A DNA stretch of 64,000 nucleotides, taken from the NCBI GenBank assembly GCA_019828545.1, contig JACVRA010000334.1:62001-126000 (forward strand), read 5' to 3'. Source of the DNA: Paracamarosporium sp. OC-R06-R3. Lineage: Eukaryota > Ascomycota > Dothideomycetes > Pleosporales > Didymosphaeriaceae. Shown here one piece after another: positions 42,738-53,054 of this stretch. Each line of letters starts with the position of its first letter. The first letter of the stretch is position 1. Made by a program: the position numbers and the translations under genes. The notes under the pieces are model-generated. The model had not been told where the DNA came from, did not search any database, and saw nothing but the letters and a program-made list of their open reading frames with translations.

Positions 42738-44321
42738 CTATGCAGACGTAAAAGATAAAACCTTAACCGATCCTCCCAACGCCTTGGTGGCATAGTTAAA
42801 GATGCCAAACCGATATCCAAGAAAGAATGCCCATCCAGTGTATAGCTTATAGGTACCGCCAAGCTGCACAAAGGTTTCGCCATTGGTACTATAAGAGAAT
42901 GTCGCGTTATTAGATCCGTCAGGCCGGGCATCAATGTTTGTTCGTAGCCAGATCTTCGTAGTATTAGTGGGAATTTTTGCAGTTCCCACAACAGTACCGT
43001 TGTCTAACGTGGGTCCTCCATACTCATCCATAGTCATATTGAATTTCGTTGTGAGAGTGAATACGTTACCATCGCGATGGACTCCGATATACGCACTTCG
43101 ATCGCGAAAAGCGGCTAAGCCTACACGATCGCCATCGGCCATTTTGGCGAAGTCAATTTGCACAGTTCCGATTGGATATTCGCCGTGAATGCGATGAGTG
43201 AGGGTGTTTCGGGCGGAGTAGATGTCATCCGTGACGCTCGCAGTGGATAGGCTCAGTCCATCATTGACAGCGTACTTCGAGACGTCGGGATTGTGATTCC
43301 ATTCGAACGTTGGAGGAAGAGATGTCCCCTGGAACGTATAGGTAGTCGTCCAATTTGGCATTGGGTGTGAGCTAAGAGACATAGGATAAGACTCGCCCCA
43401 TCCTGCATTGGTGCCTTTAACTATGGTAGGAAAGCCATCACTGCCCCATTCAATGGGTGCCAGCACTGGAAGTCTACCAGATGGAAAGGCCCATGTGAAG
43501 GACATGTAATACCAGTCCCCCTTGGGTGTCTGTACAAGACTTCCCTGATGCGGAGAGCTACCTCCCGTTAGCGGTGACTTGATATTGTCGACTAGTATCT
43601 TCGATTCATAGGGTCCCCAGGGGCTTTTGGACTTCCAGATATACGTCGTACTCCCGGGTTTATCGTTGAGGATGTAATAAGTGCCATTGATCTTGTACAT
43701 GCGGTTTCCTTCGATACTTTCGGCACCGACTTGTGAAGCATTGAACACATTCTCGCTCTTGACCTGGCTCAAGCCATCTGGCGCAAGCTGAGCAACATTG
43801 ATCCCGTTGGAGGTATATACGACATACAGCGTATCATCGTCGTCTACCAGCAAACCATTGTCGTAGTAGCAATTGCCCCCTGGTCCGATATTCGCGGCCT
43901 TAGTCCATGGTCCTTCGACGGATTCGGACGTGAAGACCCAGGTGTTCCAGAAATTGGTACAACCAATCCAGTACCAGAGTCCTTTGCTCTTCCGGTATCG
44001 TAGAGTTGATGCCCAGGTGCCCGCTCGATAGGCTCGTTCCCCTTTCGGGGGTAAGTCATAACCGTCGCCAAACTCCAATCGTGGTACAGAGTGGCTGATA
44101 AGTTGCCAGTTGACGAGGTCGTACGATTTCAATATCGGTGCACCAGGGCTATAGTGGAAGTTGGAGGCAGAGAAGTAGAAGGCGTTGTCAGGTCCTAGAA
44201 GAACATCATTGTCAGGAAAGTCTTCGTAAAGAACTGGATTTCTAAATGTAGCCTGACTGGCGACTTGGGCGAGGAAAATGAGACTCGCTGAAAGTAGTGC
44301 GACAGTCGAAAGAGCGAACAT
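42738..44321 (-). CDS. Secreted glycoside hydrolase family 43 enzyme
   Basis: Intronless exo-acting GH43-type glycosidase (beta-xylosidase or alpha-L-arabinofuranosidase activity typical), secreted for hemicellulose breakdown. With the start at 44321 the protein is 527 residues and opens with a signal peptide (MFALSTVALLSASLIFLAQV); an ATG at 44348 would add nine residues before it. The five-bladed propeller domain shows FRNPVLYEDFPDNDVLLGPD with the base Asp, YRAGTWASTLRYRKSKGLWY, CYYDNGLLVDDDDTLYVVY with the pKa-modulating Asp, and GAESIEGNRMYKINGTYYIL with the acid Glu. The C-terminal 200 residues (TTTYTFQGTSLPP, HRIHGEYPIGTVQIDF, GLAAFRDRSAYIGVHR) form the concanavalin-like accessory domain common to GH43 enzymes. 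Many N-x-S/T sites are present. A GGCTAA motif lies about 95 bp upstream of the start. Confidence 0.93.
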   Translation of the reverse strand: MFALSTVALLSASLIFLAQVASQATFRNPVLYEDFPDNDVLLGPDNAFYFSASNFHYSPGAPILKSYDLVNWQLISHSVPRLEFGDGYDLPPKGERAYRAGTWASTLRYRKSKGLWYWIGCTNFWNTWVFTSESVEGPWTKAANIGPGGNCYYDNGLLVDDDDTLYVVYTSNGINVAQLAPDGLSQVKSENVFNASQVGAESIEGNRMYKINGTYYILNDKPGSTTYIWKSKSPWGPYESKILVDNIKSPLTGGSSPHQGSLVQTPKGDWYYMSFTWAFPSGRLPVLAPIEWGSDGFPTIVKGTNAGWGESYPMSLSSHPMPNWTTTYTFQGTSLPPTFEWNHNPDVSKYAVNDGLSLSTASVTDDIYSARNTLTHRIHGEYPIGTVQIDFAKMADGDRVGLAAFRDRSAYIGVHRDGNVFTLTTKFNMTMDEYGGPTLDNGTVVGTAKIPTNTTKIWLRTNIDARPDGSNNATFSYSTNGETFVQLGGTYKLYTGWAFFLGYRFGIFNYATKALGGSVKVLSFTSA

Positions 44322-44375
44322 GTTTATGGTTACAATCTGTTGTGGCAACAGATACTTGAGAGCTGCGGATCCAAG

Positions 44376-44382
44376 TATATAT
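44376..44382 (-). promoter_or_regulatory. TATA-like element of the GH43 gene
   Basis: TATATAT lies 55-61 bp upstream of the start at 44321, a plausible core-promoter position for a regulated secreted enzyme gene. Confidence 0.4.
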
Positions 44383-44416
44383 TATGAATCGCACGTGCCA
44401 AGAAGCGCCGATCTAG

Positions 44417-44422
44417 GGCTAA
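44417..44422. promoter_or_regulatory. GGCTAA, XlnR/Xyr1-type site
   Basis: GGCTAA on the plus strand lies 96-101 bp upstream of the GH43 start. GGCTAA (GGCTAR) is the known binding motif of the xylanolytic activator XlnR/Xyr1. A six-base match can occur by chance, but the position ahead of a GH43 gene fits. Confidence 0.4.
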
Positions 44423-45443
44423 TGCTGGCTGTTAAATTAAACTCAAAATTAATCCGCTGTGCCTTAGGAGAATGTGCCCTACAGGATTTATTCCACCTCT
44501 TATAGGCCTGTATTCGGATGTGACCGTATAAACATGCAAATCAAAATCCTGGTAACAACACACAGCCTGTTCGTAGTAGTCCCGTAGTCCCATAATCTTG
44601 CGCTATAAGACCGGCTCAACGCGGCGGATGGAGCTTAGCTCAGAACAACCCCTGGTAACCGAACACCAACAACGCGACTTTACTGATGGTTCGTAAATTT
44701 CTAGTCTCGTTTGAACATATCTCGATGCAATTATATGCAGAAGCCTTGAGAGGTTGTATCTCTTAGATTGTATAACAAGCCGAAGTAGTTCAGGCAACGA
44801 AATGCTTCTTGAGGCCCCAAAGGTTAACAAGCAAAACCCACCATTGCTGTTTCTCACAGCTTTTGGCACGCAAACATGCTTTCAACATCATATCCGGCTG
44901 TTACCGACTGACAATTTCTTGAGATAGTGGGTTCCCTTCGTTCCCTTCTTTATGATGAAGCGAGCAGGCAAAGGGTGAAATCTGCTTAATTATTCTTTGA
45001 TCCCATCACTTACCTGTACCCCACAAGTAGCGGGTGATAGGGACAATTTGAACAATATAGCTCATAGAGAGACGTAACAAGCCATATTCACACTTGAAAA
45101 ACCAAATTCGAGCAGATTCACCACAACGTCATACCTCCCGATACATCCCTACCATGTATCCATGCTACAGGAGCACGTAGGTGGCTTTAGGTTAGGTTAA
45201 AAATCACGCTACGCCATGGAGACTAATGTGGAATTGAAATTCTTCCTCGCTCTATCCCTCTGTATTACATACTCTTAGAAAAAAGAAAAAGAAAGGGTAT
45301 CATGGAGAGAAAACAAAGCAGAACAAACACAAAACTACTAGAAAGATTAGTTCTATGTGTTACCCCAAAACGGGCAATGCGGAGGATGTGAAATAGTGTG
45401 GAAGGTGAGGAGGCTATTCCTGGGAGGCATGTGATGCCGTCTT
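44423..45443. other. Intergenic stretch
   Basis: Distal promoter of the GH43 gene and 3' region of DUF7924-like copy 2. Nothing else is recognised. Confidence 0.4.
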
Positions 45444-46616
45444 CTACCACTTCCTGCGATGCGCGGGCTGCCTGTTCTCTTGGAAGAGTGGAAAAGCCTT
45501 CTTGATGGCGGCCAAGCGGTCGGTGACGGCATATTCGATGAGGTTTTTGATATATTTGCGGAACTCTTGAACTTGATCCACCTCTAGGTTTGAGCAGCTG
45601 AAGATAACCTCCATACGGTGCTCGCGAACTTCATTCACCACTTCTACCCAGTGTACATATAGTGCAGCTTGATCGGCGTTGGAAGTAACTGAGAAGTGGC
45701 ATGCCTGGAGGGGAGAAGCCTGTCCATAAGCTGTCTCGAAGAGTTCATGTTGGTAATTTACGATGCATGCGCCATCGCGCGCGCCCTGCAACATGGCAAC
45801 AACAAGCCCCTCCCCGTTCGGCGGCTTGTACTGCGCCGTGAGGAAGGGCATAAGCATCTTGTCGGTGAGGTCGAAGCCCGAAAAATAGATCAACTCTTCA
45901 TCGACAGTGAACGCGGTCTCCATGCCATCGGGAGTCAGAGTCTTCCTCGAATAGCCGAGTGCCGTATCTGGCCAAGCATCGCTGAGCGCTCCTAGGGTAT
46001 CGACAATAGCTTTGTCCGCAGACGGCTTCCAGTTAGACGACAGCCTGAGCTCGGGCTCGGAGCGCAGCAGTGACGCAGGGTAATCGAACGGGACGACCAG
46101 GAAAGGTGCCAATGTGACACGGAGGCATTCTTTATTGTTGAAACAAGCATTCATACAATGGTTCGCAACTTGTTTCCCGTTAGGAGATCGGTCGCCGAGG
46201 ATGGCTTTCCCTAAAACATTTTGGATGAAATGTGCGATATCCTTGGGGATCCGGCGTCCTTTGCGTGGAAAGATCCTGTATGCGTGTAGTTTGGAATCTT
46301 CGTCATGAGTTTTGCCTATCCTATCATGCTCGTCGGGCTGGCAGTGGGTAGTGTTGGACTGGTAGGTGTGACTGGTGCCAGGGCTGAAGTGCGGAGGTGC
46401 CGGGGACCTTGAAAAACTTAAATCACTGCGGTCGTCGGGGTATTCCAACAGCGGGCTACACTGAGCGGGAGCAGACGGTGTAGGCGCGCTTGAGGATGAG
46501 ACGAGTGTCTCTGGCGCACGCGAGTTCTGTGGCGTAGGCGGGAGCTCATTGGACAGCTGCGCAAAAAGGTTGTCAGTGTGCAAGACCTTGTCCGAAGAGG
46601 AACGTCGGACAGCCAT
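45444..46616 (-). CDS. DUF7924-like protein, copy 2, intronless
   Basis: A single 390-residue frame paralogous to the gene at 29612..30767. The N-terminal 100 residues are low-complexity Ser/Pro-rich and differ between copies; the conserved part starts at KLHAYRIFPRKGRRIPKDIA and includes LGDRSPNGKQV, SSNWKPSADKAIVDTLGALS, WPDTALGYSRK, MPFLTAQYKPPNGEGL, GARDGACIVNYQHELFE, ACHFSVTSNADQAALYVHWV and FRKYIKNLIEYAVTDRL. Where copy 1 has an intron, this copy reads straight through (IYFSGFDLTDKMLMP). As in copy 1 the position normally Glu in E-x-K is Gln. The C-terminus is basic (PAHRRKW). A nuclease-like fold is possible from the P-D...x-x-K pattern, but activity cannot be claimed. Confidence 0.75.
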   Translation of the reverse strand: MAVRRSSSDKVLHTDNLFAQLSNELPPTPQNSRAPETLVSSSSAPTPSAPAQCSPLLEYPDDRSDLSFSRSPAPPHFSPGTSHTYQSNTTHCQPDEHDRIGKTHDEDSKLHAYRIFPRKGRRIPKDIAHFIQNVLGKAILGDRSPNGKQVANHCMNACFNNKECLRVTLAPFLVVPFDYPASLLRSEPELRLSSNWKPSADKAIVDTLGALSDAWPDTALGYSRKTLTPDGMETAFTVDEELIYFSGFDLTDKMLMPFLTAQYKPPNGEGLVVAMLQGARDGACIVNYQHELFETAYGQASPLQACHFSVTSNADQAALYVHWVEVVNEVREHRMEVIFSCSNLEVDQVQEFRKYIKNLIEYAVTDRLAAIKKAFPLFQENRQPAHRRKW

Positions 46617-47571
46617 GTTGTAGCATTTGCCGTTTACAAGATCGGGCGTGGATAAAGACGAGAGAATGGAGGGGAAAACTTAAGCATGCGGTGCATTACT
46701 AGGGTTAATGAGGGGGGCGCGCGCCTATCGATATGAACGCGCACGCACGTGACAGCGCGAGGGTTTCGTCATGGCCAGCGGACTAACTAGCCACACCTAG
46801 ATGCGGCCTTCTCTTCATTGATTCGACCAACAGAGATGTACTGTGGTACATGTGGACGGCGATGAAATCGAGCGGAGGATTTTTAAATACGTGCGACCGA
46901 CTGATATGTATACTGTCGTCGCATCGTGGACCTTGTAGACAACAACTCCCGCAACTTACACAACATCACTTTTCGTATGCTATTGCAAGATATTGAAGTG
47001 GTCTATTAAATGCACTGTTTAACAAGTCATGTGTCGAGGCTTCGACCTGATCCCATCGTATCACGTGTGTAGGCCCGGGCTCTGGTGCCTAAGATTAGTC
47101 ATCGTGCCAAGCCCCAGCCACGCTAATGCCTTTAACTCCAACACCATCGACACTCACCACCCTCACTCTTTCTACCACACCGACGCCAACCTTGTACGTT
47201 TATTCCTCGCACCCCGCACCTTCTCTCGCTCCGCCGATACTCGTTCCGTCTCCGCTTGTGCGCGTTTCCCTTCAGTTCACCATCCTTGCGAATTTCACAA
47301 GGCCCTTCGGCCAGGGTGCACAGTGTTCTCTGCTTCATTGCACAGGCACTGGTGCTCTGCACCGTGGGGGGTGGTTCTTCGAAAAAAACACGCGCAGTGG
47401 ACTCGCCGGGGCCGGAGGTTGCGAGTTGCAGGCTGCGACACGACACAACGTTTCGACAGAGTCAGGGCTGCTCTTCGCGACCGACGCGATCGAAGCCCGG
47501 GCGGGCGGGTTTCCGTTGTATATTTGCAGCGGGGTTTTCTCAGGTGCATTACGTTTAGATAGAATTGGAAA
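46617..47571. other. GC-richer divergent intergenic region
   Basis: Separates DUF7924-like copy 2 (minus) from the coiled-coil gene (plus). Long overlapping frames on both strands between 47029 and 47593 cover the same bases and carry no motif, so I treat them as noncoding. CACGTGAC occurs near 46746..46753. Confidence 0.4.
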
Positions 47572-49156
47572 ATGGCATACACCTCCCTTCTGAACCGAAT
47601 TCCGGCATTGGCCTATTCAACTGACCCTGCAGCGTTATTACCATGTCGCCTCGTCATTAAGTACTCCACCAGCCTCAAGCAGGCCGCCATGTTCCTGCAC
47701 ATCTCCGCACACATCCACGGTTTTGAACCTGCGCAGAGTTTTGTGCTAATATATCAGGCTGATAACTTTAGCTCGATATTCATTAAGCCCGCCACAGAGA
47801 CACTATCTCAAGATCAGCGCAGGGAGATCGCGAGACACAATGTCACACCTGCCGCGAAAACGCTGCATCTCACACTGTACGCGCCTTGCCCTATCCAGTG
47901 CCCACCTTCCACGGGAAGTCTCGCGCATAAGCCAGGCCACGAAAATAGTTTTCGCCAGCTTCGAGATCTTGTCAGCGCGACAGAGGTCTGCGTTATGTTC
48001 GACCACAACTGGATCCACAAGCAGCACTACAGCGCATTCTGGTGCCTCGTCAACCAGCCAGAACAGCTGGCTGGCCTGCCCGCCAACGGCCACAATATGT
48101 CTAGGCAAGCGGATTGGACCATCTTTAGCCCAGTCGAAGAGGTTGACGAAGCAATCACCGAAGAAGCTGAGCCGGAAGCGCCACCTCAGTACATGCCTAC
48201 ACCTGTGAAACGTTTGGCCAAAAACGCACTTGCAAATCGTGCCGGCGGAAATGCACCTACAAAACACTCAGCCAGTTCATCGCCCCGCTCGCCACCTCCC
48301 AAACGCCAACGATACTTCTCCCCACCTACACTATCTCCAACCCACGTAACAATGCCCAGCGCCTTTGTAATATCGCCGACTGAGAAGGCTACAACAATCA
48401 CGGCATCGCCTAACCCGCAACCTTCGTCGCCATCACCACACCACTCACCAGACATTCAGCATTTAGTCGCAAACGCGATCGAGTCACTGCTGCCCGAGGC
48501 CTTGCAGAAGGCAGTGTCCAATCTTCGTGAGATGGACAAGAACACACTCGAGGAACAACTCCCGATTGCTTTACAGAAAATAAGTGCTGAACTATCGCGC
48601 AGTTGCTTCGCACACTAACTTGATGCAGATCCTGCCCGGCATGCTTGCTCTCCCGCCCTCTTCGCCAACGCCTGATCCCAAAATCGAAGCTGATCCCGAT
48701 ATCAAGTCTCCACCCTCGATCCGGGCCCTCGTCGCTGCACATATAACTGCAATTGCCGAAAGAGAGCTGGATGAGATGCATTTTGACGCAACGCGTGATG
48801 CGGTTGGTGCCCTCGAAGAGGCCGCCGACGACCACAGGGCGGAGTTGCAGGAAACAAAGAATGAAGGCATCACTGAGCTGCAACAGGAGTACGAGGCACA
48901 GTTGGACCAGTTCTCGAACATGGCTGCGGAGGTCGTGGCGCAGTTGAGACAGGATATGGAGAACCACGCGGATGATGTGTACATCGAGGTGTACGATAGC
49001 ATCAATGAATTGTTGTCCATCAAGAAGACTATGAGCTTGAAAGCGATGCAGAGGATACTTGCTCGGGGGAAGAAGATCTCTGAGAAGGAGCGAGCGCGGC
49101 GGCTGAGTGCTCGCAAGCGGGACCGGGATAAGGAGGAAGACGTGAGCTGCGTATGA
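47572..49156 (+). CDS. Putative nuclear coiled-coil protein, unknown family
   Basis: The N-terminal 170 residues (start MAYTSLLNRIPALAYS) look globular, with AMFLHISAHIHGFEPAQSFV and ADNFSSIFIKPATETLSQDQ. Then comes an acidic-to-basic linker with a likely nuclear signal (PPPKRQRYF) in a Ser/Pro-rich stretch, then two helical regions. The second half (48603..49156) is strongly coiled-coil: LDEMHFDATRDAVGALEEAA, ELQETKNEGITELQQEYEAQ, and a basic end KKISEKERARRLSARKRDRD. The two frames are joined by an intron 48527..48602 (GTGAGA...GCAG, 76 nt, gives 502 residues). A 45-nt candidate (48582..48626) with a perfect CACTAAC branch fits the acceptor better but leaves the frame off. The function is not recognised; DNA- or chromatin-associated is a guess. 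Confidence 0.6.
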
Positions 49157-49159
49157 TTC

Positions 49160-49187
49160 GTGTAAGTAGACGGGTGTAAGTAGACGG
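49160..49187. repeat. 14-bp direct tandem repeat
   Basis: GTGTAAGTAGACGG occurs twice back to back at 49160..49173 and 49174..49187, just 3' of the coiled-coil gene's stop codon. A small duplication, probably replication slippage in the 3' UTR. Confidence 0.8.
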
Positions 49188-49924
49188 TAGGAAGCCATTC
49201 GACCAAGCCATGGCGTGGTTTCTAGCCAGTATCTAAAATAATGATTGGATGTCTCTGTCAAACGCGTCATCTTCCTATTATTGCGTTACTTCGTGCTGTA
49301 TCTCCTACGTTTCAGACGGTAAGGTACATGGCGATGGCGCACGTTGGAGGACGCCGGCATGGTGATGAGATGGTGTTGTTCGTCAATAGGACTAGATCAT
49401 CTTGTCACTGAGCGAGATCTACGATGTGGATTTAGGATATTGAAGGTAAAGATGTAACCTTACTATCCCATGCCAAATAATCTACCAGAGAAACAATTAC
49501 TCGCTAGCAATTATCAAACTCAATGGAATCCAATGGAAGCTCGTCATCTAACAAGCTGACAGTGGCTCCAAGAAGCTTCCAATAACAGTAATCGCTTGTT
49601 TCCTTACTGACGACTTGTCTTGCGTTGTGCAGATAGACTGATTGGTACATCATGACTGTATAATTCAACTTTTAGATTTATCTATTCCTCATCAACCATT
49701 GAATCAGCGAAGCGATTATTGCACTACGGCGTCATATGAGCAACTGAAATATCCTCAGCAAGCAAATTGGTTTGCTTGTCCGGTTGAGGTGATAGTGTAT
49801 TTGTGTCAGATTTTCACCAGATCTTGAATATACATAAAGCCAATCTCCCCAAGCTAACCCAGTCCTTCAAACCAACTTCAACCTGCGCCCTCCTTCAACA
49901 ACAGCTGTAGGGCGCGCGCGCACT
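49188..49924. other. Intergenic stretch
   Basis: 3' region of the coiled-coil gene and promoter of the small gene at 49925. No reading frame of note; a GC-repeat GGCGCGCGCGCACT lies just before the next start. Confidence 0.4.
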
Positions 49925-50936
49925 ATGGGATTTCTTGACCTTCCTGCAGGTAAGTCAATGTTCAAGGCCACATGCGGTTGCTTCTCCTTTAGAATGCGAC
50001 GATACCTATGACACTCACTTGCGGGGTATCATCCAGAGCATACCGATTCTTGCGCCTTCTATTAAGAGTGGGATTGCTGACATCTCTATCAGAACTCCGG
50101 AACCGCGTGTACGACTTTGTCGCTAATGGCCCTTTGGTTCCGCTCAATCGCCGCTGGGATCGCACCGATGGGGATTTTGCCGCTCTGACCCGCGTATGCC
50201 GTCAAATCCGCGAAGAATTCTTGCCCGGTAAGTATCTTTGCATGGCACAATACATTCCGCTGACTGCATTTGTGAAGTCCAACGGCGTGAAGCTCGCGTT
50301 CGCATTGCCCTCGAGGACCTTGAGGATTGGTATGAGTCCTTTCCTGATAACGACGACGCGCCCAAGCAGCTTTCGGTGGTTGCTACCTTCAAAGATCCTG
50401 AGTTCCTCCGTAGACGATACCACGCCGGCTTTGGTGACGAAGAATACGATATCCTCCCATTGCTTCGCCTGAGCAACAATCCAACAACCCATACCATGTG
50501 CGAGGTAACTGAGGAGTGCGAAGGAGGACAACCAGAAAAATGCGATCACTTGGATGCGGGAGAACAAAGCCATATACAGGGAGAATGGAACAGAGAAGAA
50601 TTTCAAAAAGAGTTGTTTTCGCACGCCACTGAGACGATAACGCAAGTCCTGAACCTTCAGAACCCGATTTGGCTCGCCAAGGTTGTTGACGATGACTCCA
50701 ACATTGAGACAGTGTTCATGAACATCTCAGACCGGGTTCTTACATTCAGGTTCAATAAGAGGGCAGTAGACATATCTTGGGCCACCTTCGTAGATGATAC
50801 TGGTCTTAGAGGATGTCTATTCTCGAATCCGTTTTATATCGCGGGATGGAAGATTAACGTTTGTGTAGAACACGGAGATGGTAGTTATGAGAGTTGGCGA
50901 TCACGTTCGAGACAGTGGCGGCTATCCCTCTCCTAG
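49925..50936 (+). CDS. Small F-box/2EXR-like protein with LPAELRNRVYDFV motif
   Basis: Three exons: 49925..49949, 50093..50227 and 50278..50936 (introns 49950..50092, 143 nt, and 50228..50277, 50 nt with a GCTGACTGC branch) give 272 residues. The first 25-nt exon encodes MGFLDLPA and is joined to ELRNRVYDFV, which recreates the L-P-x-E-L-R-N-x-[IV]-Y motif that opens a large fungal family related to F-box/2EXR proteins. This is followed by FAALTRVCRQIREEFLPV, the second hallmark, and by a variable acidic C-terminal region (LEDLEDWYESFPDNDDAPKQ, CEVTEECEGGQPEKCDH). No membrane or secretion signal. Such proteins are abundant and poorly understood in dothideomycetes; a substrate-adaptor role is inferred from the family only. 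Confidence 0.75.
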
Positions 50937-51683
50937 AAAATTGCATGGTATGCCACTTGATACTTTACTGTAGTGAAACAGACGAACCGGGTTCACAGTT
51001 GAACGTTTACGAGGGGAGGGGGAAAGAAACATTGCGGACTAAGTTCTAGTCTCTAGTTAACACTTATCGGAATGTCGACTTCCCTATTCTGGTTGTGGTG
51101 GGCTTAACTGGCGTTTTGTAATATCCCCAACGTTAATTAGACCGGGCTTAGCAAGACCTTGAACTCTCATTGTGAATGAAGAAACTCTAGCCTGTATTGT
51201 ATCCACACTATACGGTCCATAGGTGCTCGTCAGCTGCGAGATTGATTTCCCTTTAAACGGGTATTCCTTAGCTTTGTTACAGAGGGTCGGTGCTATACAG
51301 TAGCAACATCTCCGTGTGACAATTTGTCAGCTAACTGAAATGCCGTGACGTAAGGCTCAATGCCACGACGTTCGACCTCACAAATAATCGTTGTTGAAGC
51401 AGCCTAGTGAAGATGGTTCAGTCAAATTTGTCGAGAACAACGTTACGATGAACTTCCTTGCCTGCCCGGCAAGCTCATCAGACACTTTCTTCCAACTTTT
51501 GTCTCGAATGGTAGTAACTCGCAGCGCATCTAACTTTCCGCCCCTCATGGTCAGCGTGGTTTTATGAATAGAGGTGTAAGTGTGCAAGGGCTAGATTATC
51601 TAGCATTGACCTAATCCTATCTTCCAGGCTGTATAGTCCGGGGATCCTCTTTTGCGCAGCTGGATGTAGTGGCACTCTCACCT
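50937..51683. other. Convergent intergenic stretch
   Basis: Between the stops of the F-box-like gene (plus) and membrane paralogue A (minus). One 69-codon minus frame (51378..51587) has no support. Confidence 0.4.
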
Positions 51684-53054
51684 TCAATCCCAGCCTTCCG
51701 TATAACGTCGATCAGAGCCACTGCTGCTGCCAGAGATGTCTGAATCTGTTCTGTCTGCAATCGCCAGTCCGTACCGGGACGTGCTAGCGTTTTGGTGAGC
51801 ATCGATCATCTCCTCCATATATTTGAGCGCCTCTCCGAATCTTTCATGACACGTCCGCATCATTGTTGCCCTTATACCCTCCCCGTTCCGACCCTTTAAT
51901 ACAATGGAAGTCTCGCGCCCAGCACTTTCGGCCTGGAAGAGATAATTCCCAATCTGTTCTTCGGTTGTGCACCATAGCAGTCCTCCTGCATACCGATATA
52001 CGTACATTGCCATTGTCGCATAAAGCTGATACCCCACCCACATTTTTTGTAGCGCATCTGGCATCCAAAGTGTCGAACACACAAGGCCGAAAGGAAAGAC
52101 TAGCGTGAATGCAACCACGATTCCGATTTGTAGTATCTCGCGGTACTTAGACCGGATAGGGTGACCGTAATGCCGGAAAAATTGGAGGACGATGGAGTCG
52201 GGGGCTTCTATAACGACAAAGCCTCCAGCAGGGTTTCTAACTCCGAAGAGCTTGGCCTCTTCCTCCTTTTCTTTCATGCACGATGTTTCTCCGTTAGACG
52301 TTGAGCAAGATTCCAAGGCTTGTTTCTGGTCCGGAATGGCCGGTACTATCAGTTCCTCGCGGCTGACAGCGAAGAAAGTACTAACGAGCTTGAGAGTTAA
52401 AGGCAAAAGCCACAACGCTGCGAATGCAGATTTCCAGAGAGTAACGACTACAACTGCTACGACGATGGCCGAGAATTCAGTCGCAAAATGTGCTATGTAG
52501 GTTTCAAAGGTAGGAGGAACCGCGTCGTCCAGTATCACTCCGTTCTTAGACCTTATCTGTCGACTCGGCATTCGCCTGAGTTTCAAATGACTGACACATA
52601 TCTTTTGGCGGACTTTCTGTGCAGTGTCGGGAACATCGCCACCATTTTTGCCGCAATGTCTACCGTCCAGCAACGGGAACCGCATCTTCATGAGAGCTCT
52701 GATCAATACCCCATTCCTTACGAATTCGGTTTCCCAGCCTGGATTGATGCCATATGCTCTATACTTTAACTTCTGGTCACGATAGAATGCTGTACCAAGC
52801 ATGTGTCCTTGTTGGTGCCGTTCGTACAGGCCATGTTTATAGAAATCGTCCAAGGTCGTTAGTGCTGCCTTGTGGAGCGGTCCGCCCATAGGCATAAGTA
52901 ACGCCATCTTAGGAACGTGGTTCCAGGTGAACCCGTTGTATGCGCGTCGAGGCCACAGTAGGCGGTCAAAGAAATCATCTGTCGCAACTTCGGTGCCAAT
53001 GTAGCCTATCAGGGTACCGATAGCATTGAGTGCATTGGAGGTATCGGAAGTCAT
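51684..53054 (-). CDS. Membrane protein paralogue A, unknown function
   Basis: Intronless 456-residue protein, paralogous to the gene at 58996..60201. Shared blocks, in order: LIGYIGTEVATDDFFDRLLW with PRRAYNGF, MALLMPMGGPLHKAALTTLD, QGHMLGTAFYRD, EFVRNGVLIRAL, KICVSHLKL, GVILDDA, SREELIVP, LQFFRHYGHPIRSKYREILQ, TTEEQIG and ETSIVLKGRNGEGIRATMMR. Hydrophobic segments near residues 195-240 (SAIVVAVVVVTLWKSAFAAL) and 320-370 predict at least four membrane helices. Between them lies a Cys/Lys/Glu-rich loop (CSTSNGETSCMKEKEEEAK) that copy B lacks. The C-terminal 40 residues are Ser-rich. No known transporter or receptor family is recognised. Confidence 0.8.
   Translation of the reverse strand: MTSDTSNALNAIGTLIGYIGTEVATDDFFDRLLWPRRAYNGFTWNHVPKMALLMPMGGPLHKAALTTLDDFYKHGLYERHQQGHMLGTAFYRDQKLKYRAYGINPGWETEFVRNGVLIRALMKMRFPLLDGRHCGKNGGDVPDTAQKVRQKICVSHLKLRRMPSRQIRSKNGVILDDAVPPTFETYIAHFATEFSAIVVAVVVVTLWKSAFAALWLLPLTLKLVSTFFAVSREELIVPAIPDQKQALESCSTSNGETSCMKEKEEEAKLFGVRNPAGGFVVIEAPDSIVLQFFRHYGHPIRSKYREILQIGIVVAFTLVFPFGLVCSTLWMPDALQKMWVGYQLYATMAMYVYRYAGGLLWCTTEEQIGNYLFQAESAGRETSIVLKGRNGEGIRATMMRTCHERFGEALKYMEEMIDAHQNASTSRYGLAIADRTDSDISGSSSGSDRRYTEGWD

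Noticed and set aside
47029..47593. Several overlapping frames of 95-177 codons on both strands
   Set aside because: GC-rich sequence yields open frames by chance; none has a recognisable motif and they exclude each other.
48410..49270. Minus-strand frames (286 and 204 codons) opposite the coiled-coil gene
   Set aside because: They are antisense shadows of a biased, Glu/Lys-rich coding sequence and contain Leu/Ser-rich low-complexity protein.
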